Program-made: the position numbers and the translations under genes
Part shown: positions 1 through 6,705 of the stretch, piece after piece
Numbering within the stretch: position 1 is the stretch's first letter
How the letters are laid out: each line of letters opens with the position of its first letter
Assembly (NCBI GenBank): GCA_028714995.1
Contig: JAQTLI010000127.1
Span: 1 to 7,519 of the forward strand
Length of the DNA stretch: 7,519 nt
Source of the DNA: Methylobacter sp.
Lineage (GTDB): Bacteria; Pseudomonadota; Gammaproteobacteria; Methylococcales; Methylomonadaceae
Direction: 5' to 3'
The notes under the pieces: generated by a model
What the model was told of the DNA's origin: nothing
Seen by the model: the letters and a program-made list of their open reading frames with translations, nothing else
Database searches by the model: none

Positions 1-2
1 CC

Positions 3-593
3 AAGGTTGCTTTGGAAGCGGTCAAAGGGACTAAAACCGTCAATGAGATCGCCCAGGAATTTGGTGTACATCCGACCCAAGTGAATCAATGGAAAAAAGA
101 GTTGCTGGCGAATGCTGGTAGCTTGTTTGAAGGCAAGCGTGGGCCAAAACCGGTTGATGCCCAAAGTGACCCGGACCGACTCTACGCCAAGATAGGACAG
201 TTGAATATGGAATTAGACTGGCTTAAAAAAGTCTGGGATCAGCCAGTAGAGGAACGGCAGGCCTGGATAGCACCGGATGAAGTGCTCGCGCTATCCACGC
301 CATTTCAGTTGCTCGCGGTCACACGCTCGGTTGTCTATGCCCAGAGAAAGCGATTACACAAAGACCTTAGTGAGCTTGATCTTTTGTTGTTTCAGCTGCT
401 TGATGGAGAGTACACCCTCCTGTTTTACAACGAGAAAAGACAACATCAGTCATTGGACTTCCAAACACCGACCCAGGTGTACCAGAAAGCCAAAGGCGGT
501 GGTGCGAAGATCGTAGATAAATTTAATAGTGAGAAGGAGACATCAACTCCCCGTGCAGAAGAATTGGGACAGCGCCATTCAGCTGTAATGTGA
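3..593 (+). pseudogene. IS3-family transposase remnant (OrfA-OrfB fusion, DDE core deleted)
   Basis: The reading frame is open from the left edge (K-V-A-L-E-A-V-K-G...), so the gene starts upstream of the window; a TTG at 12 is only an internal codon. The first part is an OrfA helix-turn-helix region (KTVNEIAQEFGVHPTQVNQW) followed by the GKRGPKP and LNMELDWLKK segments typical of IS3 OrfA. It continues in the same frame into the start of OrfB (AWIAPDE...LLAVTRSVVYAQRK...LLDGEYT). At about 416/417 the text jumps from the EYT that precedes the DDE integrase domain straight to the post-domain motif FYNEKRQHQSLDFQTPTQVY. The whole catalytic rve core is therefore missing through an in-frame deletion. 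An A6G run at 225-231, the type of slippery site used for IS3 frameshifting, lies at the OrfA/OrfB junction, but here both parts share one frame. It may still bind DNA; it cannot catalyse transposition. Confidence 0.85.
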
Positions 594-628
594 ACAGGCC
601 TCTATCTTAAACTAGCAGGATATTTGTC

Positions 629-644
629 TGGACTTCGGGGTCCA
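629..644. repeat. Short hairpin in the IS right-end sequence
   Basis: TGGAC (629-633) and GTCCA (640-644) form a perfect 5-bp stem around a six-base TTCGGG loop. It lies inside the presumed right terminal repeat of the IS3 element and 47 bp past the stop codon of the squalene monooxygenase gene. Neither strand has a T-run after the stem, so it is not a convincing Rho-independent terminator for the sterol operon. No better terminator is visible between 594 and 691. Confidence 0.4.
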
Positions 645-691
645 CTTTAGGCATAGGAGGATAACTTTGTTCGTAACGTAAATAGCACGAC

Positions 692-2086
692 TTAAGGCTC
701 TTGAATATTTGCGCCATAACCGAAACCAGCAAGAGATTTTATTTTGGCGAGATAATGATAAAAAAATGCCACTAAAGAAATCTCATTTCTTATCAATGGC
801 TTAATGATGATAAACGCATCCGAAAGAAGTTTTATTGCCTTCGGTAAATTCGAAATGTTATGACGCACTAAGTTGCGGGCACCGAACACCGTCAAAAAAC
901 AGAATTGTTTCATCAATGTATAATGGTTCCTGTTCAGGCCGGCCAACATGGCAATTGATTCTTGCGCGTTAGTACCTCCACACTGCAGATATTTGAATAC
1001 CGCCGTTTTAAGTAAACTGTTAGACATAACACCGTAGAGTGCGTTGGCAAGAATATTAACATTGGCATTGGCTTTTTGTCTGTCACGGTAATATGCTTCG
1101 ATTTTTTCGTGAATCAAATCGGTTTTATTGAAATCAGGCATAGCCAATAAATGTGTACTCAATATTTGGATATCCGAAAATACCGCTGTCAATCCGCCGC
1201 CCGTTAAGGGATGGCGCATATTCAGAGCATCGCCCAGCATCACCGCGCCTTTCCGTATGATGGGTTTTGCCGCCATGTAATGGTTGGGCATGACCTTAAA
1301 TCCGCCTTCTTGCAAGGCCTGTTCATAGCTGTTACGCATACATTCGGGAATATAAGGCGTTACATTGGCATCCAGATGTTGTTGCAGCAACTGTTTTCTG
1401 GGAAGCTGTTTGCCTGGAAAATCGATTAACAGCCTGACTTCATTATTGGAAATTGGATAACAAATGAACGGCGTCGGTCCCGATAAAAACACATGCCCAT
1501 GTTTTGGAAAAGGCATTTCACAGTCTTTTAATATCAAGCCGATAAAATAAGACGTCACGGTTTTTTCATTATTGCTGAGATGATCTCTAAAATTTGAAAA
1601 GAATCCGTCGCTGGTAATGGTCAAGGGGGCATAAATGGACTTTATCTCGGACGTGAGCGATTCCCGGTAACTAACGCCAACAATTTCATTCCGTTCATTT
1701 TCCAGTAGTTGCAATGCTTTGCCATGTATTTGCTTAACCGATTCATTGTGTAGCGCTGAGGCTCTTATTTGCTGCAAAAACCGACCATTATGCAAGCCCA
1801 TTCCCTTGTAGTGGTGCGGATAAGGAATGGTTGTTTTTTCTTCGCCTTGCAGCAGTGCGTAACCTTCAACGGGTTGCGCATCAAAACCATCCAGTAAATG
1901 CCCTAGACCCATTTGCTCAAGCGACAACACGGCTCCAGGTTGCAACAATTCACCGACGATGCGCTTTTTCTCCTTAAAGGAATGATCGATTAAGGCGATC
2001 TTAATGCCTTTGGGGGCAAGATAAGCAGTGATGGTGGCACCCGCCATGCCTGCGCCGATAATGCAAATGTCGAATTCTGATTTCAT
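692..2086 (-). CDS. sqmo: Squalene monooxygenase (squalene epoxidase)
   Basis: This 464-residue flavoprotein converts squalene to (3S)-2,3-oxidosqualene using O2, FAD and an external reductase, the first oxygen-requiring step of sterol synthesis. The N-terminus carries the Rossmann dinucleotide motif IIGAGMAG (9-16). The squalene-epoxidase motif GELLQPGAV (45-53) follows. The second FAD motif, GDALNMRHPLTGGG (285-298), is nearly diagnostic for the family. Residues 332-354 (YYRDRQKAN...NILANALYGVMS) match the region after it in eukaryotic enzymes. Hydrophobic segments at about 394-404 and 420-446 probably form the monotopic membrane anchor. The protein lacks the N-terminal regulatory region of the roughly 574-residue human enzyme. 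The gene is last in the operon, 46 bp after the cyclase that uses its product. No strong Shine-Dalgarno precedes the ATG, so it may depend on upstream translation. Similarity to other FAD hydroxylases is possible, but the motif set and the neighbours make the call secure. Confidence 0.97.
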   Translation of the reverse strand: MKSEFDICIIGAGMAGATITAYLAPKGIKIALIDHSFKEKKRIVGELLQPGAVLSLEQMGLGHLLDGFDAQPVEGYALLQGEEKTTIPYPHHYKGMGLHNGRFLQQIRASALHNESVKQIHGKALQLLENERNEIVGVSYRESLTSEIKSIYAPLTITSDGFFSNFRDHLSNNEKTVTSYFIGLILKDCEMPFPKHGHVFLSGPTPFICYPISNNEVRLLIDFPGKQLPRKQLLQQHLDANVTPYIPECMRNSYEQALQEGGFKVMPNHYMAAKPIIRKGAVMLGDALNMRHPLTGGGLTAVFSDIQILSTHLLAMPDFNKTDLIHEKIEAYYRDRQKANANVNILANALYGVMSNSLLKTAVFKYLQCGGTNAQESIAMLAGLNRNHYTLMKQFCFLTVFGARNLVRHNISNLPKAIKLLSDAFIIIKPLIRNEISLVAFFYHYLAKIKSLAGFGYGANIQEP

Positions 2087-2132
2087 ATTGAGCTACTTGA
2101 TACACATACTTTAAACTGCGTTGATTGTTTTG

Positions 2133-4376
2133 TCATACTTGAAAGTCCTGCTTAAAGTATCGATTCAACGCCCAGATTGGAAAGATATTTCTATAATTGG
2201 CATAGGTTATCATGCAGTTATAATTAAAAACGCCGGAAATGTTTTCCTGTGGCCAATCGCCTATGTCTGTCTGTCTGTTCAGCAATACACTGATACCTGT
2301 TTCGATAACTTTTTTATTGTCAAAATTAGCGGCCATCAGTGTCAGCAACGCCCACGCGGTATTAACCACTTGGGAAGTCTCAGCCTCAGTGTAAACCAAT
2401 GTCGAACAGGATTTAAAAGTCTCTCCCCAGCCGCCATCCGCTTTTTGCTTGCCGACTAAAAAGGTGCAGGCTTTGTTGATACTGCTCGTTAAGATCGTAT
2501 CGTCATAATAGCCTTTGCCCTTGGCTTTACTGATCGCTTCCACGCCAAACCAGGTGGCGTAGGTAAAACAGACTGCCCAGCCGCCATACCAGGAACCATC
2601 CATTTTTTGCTGCTTAAGGATGAAATTGAGTCCTGCACTAATGGCTTTACGTATTTCACTGTTTTTATAAGCCGGATAAGTTTCCTGAATTTCCAGTAAT
2701 GAAATTACACAGGCCGCAGTACATTCCGTCCATGAATAGTCAATCATAATATCAGCAAACACTTCGGACGGGTTGAGTTTTTCTAGCCATTTTGGTGCGC
2801 GTGTCAGTTCATAAGTTGCCCAGCCGCCGTCGGTATTTTGATAAGAAAGGATAATATCAACGGCTTGTTTGATACGTTGTTCATCGATCGACGGTTTAAC
2901 CAGGCCTGAATGATGAATGGCCAGAGTGGCGCTTAAGCCTTCTGCAGTGCAATCGGCAACCGGCCAGCCATTTTCAGGGGTAGAAAATGGCCAGCTACCG
3001 ATCATCGGGTGACGGAAAAACTCGGCATGCGTCGAGTGTTCGGCTTTGATTTGCGACAGTTCGATAAACTTATAGCTTTTTGCAATCGTCGCAGGGAAAA
3101 GTTTGCCCAGGTCACTTTCCAGCATGGCGCGGGTTGCAAAAGCGGTATCCCAAAGCTGCGAGCCATTATAGCCATTCATTTTCATGCCATCTTCAGCAAC
3201 CCATAAATAATCAAACCAACGTGCGACATGCTTTTTAAACTGCACAGAATCCTTGCCGTAAGCATGCCAGATACAAATGGAATTAATGGCCTGATTGACG
3301 GGGCCTATGTTGATGTAGCTGGTCTGCTCATCCTCGGCATTGAGATATTTTAAAATGTAGTCGGTGGACTTTTTTCTTAACCAGGTGCATTTGAACTTTT
3401 CATAGTTATTGGTGAAAAAGTTCATCCACTTCAGTACCGGAGACGGCGTGGTGTAACAATCTTTTTCGCATACTGCATTGCGTTGCTTCGGCCAGTCAAT
3501 AGAGGCGAAATCTTCGCTATAAATTTCTTCTCTTAAGGATAAAATCAGTTCATTTTCGGGCGCTTTAATCCGCTGTGCATAGCAATAGGCCATCGGCAAG
3601 TAAACCATGCGAGTGTGACACCAGTAGCGCCAGGGATGAACCGGCAGCCACCGGGGAAACAACCACATCTCAGGAAACAGGCTGTTAAAGCCTTGCCAGT
3701 CGTATAAATTCAGCACAGCAAGATAAAATTTTCCCCAGGAGGGGATGCCGGTTGCACCGCCATTGTTTTTGATCCACGCCCTGGCCTGGATCAGTTGCTG
3801 ATGATTTTTATCGGCTCCCAGAAGGCGCAATGACACGTACTGCATGACGGTGCCAAACATCGTCGATTCGCCTTCAATATGCATGCCCCAGCCGGCATCT
3901 TTATTCTGATGATTGAATAAATAAAGCTTCATCATTTCCCGATGCGCTCTGGGAAACGGCGTATCGGAAAGATAAGTGGCGATAAGCAGGCCGGGTAAGA
4001 GAAATAGCGGGCCGCCGTAATCACCTGGCCAATGACCATCTTCACTTTGCAAGTAAGAGTAGTAGTTCATTCCTTTGATGAGCGCGTCGATGACTTTTTG
4101 CTCATCGGGATTGTCCGACTGAGGTAATTGACTGGTAAATTCCTGGAACTTCGCGTTAATGGCTGTATTTCTATAAACTTTATCGCCGGAATTGGGATTG
4201 CTTGATTTATCAAACTGAAAATCTTCAGCAAACTGTTCTATTTCTTCGTCTGTAATGTTATCTGCGTTTTGTAAATGCTCAGTAATATTATTTGATCCGG
4301 GCTTGAATGCCCAAATTTGCCGTCCCTTTTCAGTGAGTAGTTGCCAGTTTTTCCAGCCCGGTTTTACATTCAGCAT
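2133..4376 (-). CDS. osc: Oxidosqualene cyclase (lanosterol synthase type)
   Basis: This 747-residue terpene cyclase folds 2,3-oxidosqualene into a tetracyclic sterol, most likely lanosterol. The initiating acid lies in DCTAE (475-479, Asp475). That motif separates oxidosqualene cyclases from squalene-hopene cyclases, which have DxDD. Other active-site residues by alignment from memory with human lanosterol synthase are His254 (WCHTR), Tyr522 (GGWATYE), Cys552 (ECTAAC) and Phe717 (GVFN). QW repeats are seen near 110-122, 513-523, 590-600, 644-654 and 701-711. Length matches the family (about 720-760). Product-specificity positions are mixed: Tyr403 in GYNGSQ is as in cycloartenol synthases, Val473 is as in lanosterol synthases, and Asn469 fits neither classic residue. 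The ATG at 4376 has an AGGA four bases upstream. It sits 74 bp after the NTF2-like gene and 46 bp before squalene monooxygenase. It should be a monotopic inner-membrane protein. Confidence 0.97.
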   Translation of the reverse strand: MLNVKPGWKNWQLLTEKGRQIWAFKPGSNNITEHLQNADNITDEEIEQFAEDFQFDKSSNPNSGDKVYRNTAINAKFQEFTSQLPQSDNPDEQKVIDALIKGMNYYSYLQSEDGHWPGDYGGPLFLLPGLLIATYLSDTPFPRAHREMMKLYLFNHQNKDAGWGMHIEGESTMFGTVMQYVSLRLLGADKNHQQLIQARAWIKNNGGATGIPSWGKFYLAVLNLYDWQGFNSLFPEMWLFPRWLPVHPWRYWCHTRMVYLPMAYCYAQRIKAPENELILSLREEIYSEDFASIDWPKQRNAVCEKDCYTTPSPVLKWMNFFTNNYEKFKCTWLRKKSTDYILKYLNAEDEQTSYINIGPVNQAINSICIWHAYGKDSVQFKKHVARWFDYLWVAEDGMKMNGYNGSQLWDTAFATRAMLESDLGKLFPATIAKSYKFIELSQIKAEHSTHAEFFRHPMIGSWPFSTPENGWPVADCTAEGLSATLAIHHSGLVKPSIDEQRIKQAVDIILSYQNTDGGWATYELTRAPKWLEKLNPSEVFADIMIDYSWTECTAACVISLLEIQETYPAYKNSEIRKAISAGLNFILKQQKMDGSWYGGWAVCFTYATWFGVEAISKAKGKGYYDDTILTSSINKACTFLVGKQKADGGWGETFKSCSTLVYTEAETSQVVNTAWALLTLMAANFDNKKVIETGISVLLNRQTDIGDWPQENISGVFNYNCMITYANYRNIFPIWALNRYFKQDFQV

Positions 4377-4416
4377 AGATTCCTGTGAGGTGACTTTTAG
4401 CTTGGTTGAGCGATAA

Positions 4417-4441
4417 ATGCCATGTATTGAATGGATGGCAT
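4417..4441. repeat. Intergenic hairpin between NTF2-like gene and cyclase gene
   Basis: ATGCCAT (4417-4423) and ATGGCAT (4435-4441) are perfect 7-bp inverted arms around an 11-base spacer, inside the 74-bp gap after the NTF2-like stop codon. An alternative inner pairing, CCAT/ATGG, shares the same arms. In the operon's direction the stem is followed only by TTTATCG, so it is a poor terminator. In the plus direction a T-rich stretch follows (4442-4457), but no plus-strand gene leads into it. It could tune downstream expression or protect mRNA ends; this is inference. Confidence 0.45.
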
Positions 4442-4450
4442 CAATATTTT

Positions 4451-5053
4451 TTATTTATTAAACAGGGCAATACGAATCATAGCCAACAAACCTTTCAGTT
4501 TTTTCCATAAGCCAGGCGGTTGACGCAAACGTTCATGGCCGGGCAGTAATTGTCCTTTGGCCAATTTGCCGATTTTCCTTTTCACGGCTGGATCGAGCTT
4601 ACCATCGGCAGCCAATTCAAAAAACAAAGCTTTCACATTGCCTAAATCAAAAAAATCCCGTTGCCATTCCCATTTATAATTGCCTCCATAGCGAAACCAG
4701 GAGCCGCCTATGCCTGCTACTTCATAATGAGTGCCGTCTTCTCGTAGCGCAGGCGAAACCTGTCGCCAAAGGCCAATCACTTCACCCAGTTTTTCATCGA
4801 TTAAAATGCGGTGGTACGGATAGCGCCACTCTTCAAAGCCTTCCATTTGCACGCCTAAAGCCCATTCTTCTATCTCTTTACGGCTTCGCGCAACAAATTC
4901 TTCATTAGGCCCGATATTCCAGCGATATTCTGCGTCATCGGTATACATTGCGCCCAGGTATTTGGGCCAGTTACCTTCTTTTTCAGCGTTGCGATTCGCT
5001 TGCAACCAACGTTCAATCATTTCTTCAAGTTCTTCTCTGGGATATGCGGCCAT
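4451..5053 (-). CDS. NTF2/SnoaL-fold protein of unknown function in sterol operon
   Basis: This 200-residue protein has a single NTF2-like (SnoaL/ketosteroid-isomerase-like) domain over about residues 6-145. It opens with an amphipathic helix (REELEEMIERWLQANRNAE), followed by the family pattern MYTDDAEYRWNIGPNEEF (36-53). It ends with the strand-rich WEWQRDFFDLG segment (128-138). Asp39/Asp40 lie where ketosteroid isomerases carry a catalytic aspartate, but the other catalytic residues cannot be assigned by eye. The tail (about 155-200) is basic and ends in GLWKKLKGLLAMIRIALFNK (181-200), a likely amphipathic helix that could dock on the membrane. There is no signal peptide. The gene starts 11 bp after the CYP51 stop without a clear Shine-Dalgarno, suggesting translational coupling. 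Its position between CYP51 and the cyclase points to a role in sterol modification or handling. Homologues near P450 and steroid genes are known in actinobacteria, but no reaction can be assigned from sequence. Confidence 0.85.
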   Translation of the reverse strand: MAAYPREELEEMIERWLQANRNAEKEGNWPKYLGAMYTDDAEYRWNIGPNEEFVARSRKEIEEWALGVQMEGFEEWRYPYHRILIDEKLGEVIGLWRQVSPALREDGTHYEVAGIGGSWFRYGGNYKWEWQRDFFDLGNVKALFFELAADGKLDPAVKRKIGKLAKGQLLPGHERLRQPPGLWKKLKGLLAMIRIALFNK

Positions 5054-5064
5054 ACTTTTTATCT

Positions 5065-6705
5065 TTAGTGTGTTCGGTTGAATTCAATTTTAATTGCCTT
5101 GGTCGGGCAATATTTTTCGGCTTGCTGGGCTTTTTTCAGCAAATCCAGCGGTGGATTTTCTTGTAAAACAGTTAAATTGCCGGCGTCGTCTACATGAAAG
5201 AGTTCAGGCGCTTCAGTCATGCAGGTCGCATGGCCCTGACAAAGTTCCCGGTCGATTTTTATGTGAAAGCCAGTGCTAGTTTGTAAACTTTCCTGGCTGT
5301 TATTAGTAGCCGACTCAGCCGCAGCTTCTTTAACAGGCGTGCGTTTTTTATAGCGAACACGGCAAGGTGAGACCGGTTGCACCACCATTTGGGTGAAGTC
5401 ATCCTGATAATTGTCTTTGTCGTCGATCAGTTCAAAGGTATAGCGGCGTAACAGAATGCTGAAAATGGCCTTGAGTTGCAGCATGGCGAAAGCATTGCCG
5501 GTGCACTTGTGTTTACCGCCGCCGAAGGCAATCCAGCTGAACGGCTTGGCATCTTCCTGGCGTGTTTCTGAATAGCGATCAGGATCAAACTTTTCCGGAT
5601 CCGGGAAAACGTCAGCGATGCGGTGCGAGACGCGCGGTGAGGCGCAAACGTATTTCCCGGCTTTTACCGTGTAGCCTTTAAAGTCAAAGTCTTGCATCAC
5701 CTTGCGGATTAAAAATATCAACGGTGGATGCAGGCGCAACACCTCTTTAATGACATTTTCCAGTACCGGAATTTCTCGTAAAGATTGAAAAGTGACCTCA
5801 CCATCAGCGCCGAAGTGAGCATCCAGTTCATCCAATACTGATTTCATATATTCAGGCCTGCGCGCCAATTCCAGCAAGGTCCAGGCGGCTGTCCCTGCCG
5901 TGGTGTGATGCCCGGCGAATATGGTACCGATTAACATGCCCGTTATTTCATGCGCCGATAAGCGACTGCCATCGTCATAGCTGGCATCAATGAGTAATTG
6001 AAACGCATCTTCACTTTTTTCTGGTTTCTGTGCTCTGTTGGCAATGATACCGGTGACTAATTCCTGCAGTCGGGCGCGCGCTTTATCGCGGCGGCGAAAT
6101 ACAGGCAAGGGCAGATAGGGAAAAACAAAAGCCAGAGGATTCACGCCTTTTTCAAGATCATGATAGATTTTCGCAAACTCTTCATTCAGTTCATAACGGA
6201 ATTCATCGCCGAGCAGGCAGTGGCTGGAGGTGTAAATGGTGAGTTCTTTCATGAACTCAAGCAAATCAATTTCGCCGGTATCGCCCCAGTTGGCAATCAT
6301 TTGCTCGACTTCCTGGACGATCACTTGTGCATAGCCGCGCATCGGTTTATCGCGCAAAACGGGCATCAGCATTTTAAGCTGCTGGTCTTTTTTATGTGGT
6401 GGCGCGTCAAAAACCACGCCCTTGCCAAAAATAGGCGTCATGATTTTATACGCCTGGCTTTGATCCAGCTGGGCGTCCGGCGCGCGGAAAAAAGCCTCAT
6501 TCGCTTCAGGGCCGGTCATTAGCACCATTTTTTGATGAAACATACGGAATTCACCGATTTCACCCAGTTTATTTCTGAGTCTCATCATGTAGTCAAAGGG
6601 ATTTTTGCCAAATTCGAGCATGTGCCCTAAAAGCGGCAATGCACCAGGCATCTTGGGCGGTTCTTTACCTGGCGAAACGTTTTTTTGGGTATTAGTCGTA
6701 GTCAT
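5065..6705 (-). CDS. cyp51: Sterol 14-alpha-demethylase CYP51 fused to a ferredoxin
   Basis: This 546-residue fusion removes the C-14 methyl group of lanosterol-type sterols by three successive oxygenations. Residues 1-452 are a CYP51 P450. It has the B'-helix signature YKIMTPIFGKGVVFD (86-100), the I-helix motif AGHHTT (264-269) that marks CYP51, EVLR (321-324), and the heme loop FGGGKHKCTG with heme-ligand Cys401. A charged and Ala/Ser/Thr-rich linker (about 453-478) leads to a ferredoxin (479-542). The ferredoxin has CQGHATC (Cys489, His492, Cys495) and a distal CP (Cys533). This spacing with His for the second Cys is typical of [3Fe-4S] ferredoxins. The same fusion is known in Methylococcus capsulatus (CYP51FX). 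There is no N-terminal membrane anchor, unlike eukaryotic CYP51, so the protein is probably soluble. An external ferredoxin reductase is still needed and is not in the window. It is the first gene of the tight four-gene run; the ATG is preceded by only a weak GAG-type ribosome site. Confidence 0.98.
   Translation of the reverse strand: MTTTNTQKNVSPGKEPPKMPGALPLLGHMLEFGKNPFDYMMRLRNKLGEIGEFRMFHQKMVLMTGPEANEAFFRAPDAQLDQSQAYKIMTPIFGKGVVFDAPPHKKDQQLKMLMPVLRDKPMRGYAQVIVQEVEQMIANWGDTGEIDLLEFMKELTIYTSSHCLLGDEFRYELNEEFAKIYHDLEKGVNPLAFVFPYLPLPVFRRRDKARARLQELVTGIIANRAQKPEKSEDAFQLLIDASYDDGSRLSAHEITGMLIGTIFAGHHTTAGTAAWTLLELARRPEYMKSVLDELDAHFGADGEVTFQSLREIPVLENVIKEVLRLHPPLIFLIRKVMQDFDFKGYTVKAGKYVCASPRVSHRIADVFPDPEKFDPDRYSETRQEDAKPFSWIAFGGGKHKCTGNAFAMLQLKAIFSILLRRYTFELIDDKDNYQDDFTQMVVQPVSPCRVRYKKRTPVKEAAAESATNNSQESLQTSTGFHIKIDRELCQGHATCMTEAPELFHVDDAGNLTVLQENPPLDLLKKAQQAEKYCPTKAIKIEFNRTH
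5080..5271 (-). other. [3Fe-4S] ferredoxin domain of the CYP51 fusion
   Basis: Codons 479-542 encode a complete small ferredoxin: FHIKIDRELCQGHATC at its start, an acidic middle (APELFHVDDAGN) and YCPTKAIKIE at its end. Cluster ligands are predicted to be Cys489, Cys495 and Cys533, with His492 where a [4Fe-4S] protein would have Cys. In actinobacteria such ferredoxins are usually separate genes next to their P450, so this looks like a fusion of an adjacent pair. Confidence 0.93.

Larger units (their letters stand above)
1..650 (+). mobile_element. Decayed IS3-family insertion sequence, right part
   Basis: This stretch holds an IS3-type transposase remnant followed by a non-coding tail ending near 650. 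The tail finishes in a GGGGTCCACTTTAG-like sequence (637-650) that resembles the right terminal inverted repeat of many IS3-family elements. The left end is outside the window, so neither the pairing of the two ends nor a target duplication can be tested. The element runs convergently towards the sterol operon and stops about 40 bp from the end of the squalene monooxygenase gene. It is very unlikely to move by itself because the transposase lacks its catalytic core. The family call is firm at the protein level; the exact right boundary is inferred. Confidence 0.75.

Noticed and set aside
277..516. Second plus-strand frame within the IS remnant as a separate OrfB
   Set aside because: Its translation has no transposase motifs; the OrfB motifs (FYNEKRQHQSL) are in the main frame.
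629..660. Rho-independent terminator for the sterol operon
   Set aside because: The TGGAC/GTCCA stem is only 5 bp and no T-run follows in either direction; it fits the IS end better.
2121..2459. Plus-strand open frame of 112 codons over the cyclase 3' end
   Set aside because: It is antisense to conserved QW-repeat coding sequence of the cyclase and has no recognisable motif of its own.
2133..4376. Squalene-hopene cyclase as an alternative call for the large cyclase
   Set aside because: The initiating motif is DCTAE, not the DxDD type of hopene cyclases, the length is that of oxidosqualene cyclases, and squalene monooxygenase follows directly.
6160..6522. Plus-strand open frame of 120 codons inside the CYP51 gene
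   Set aside because: It is antisense to conserved P450 sequence, with a translation typical of a shadow frame.
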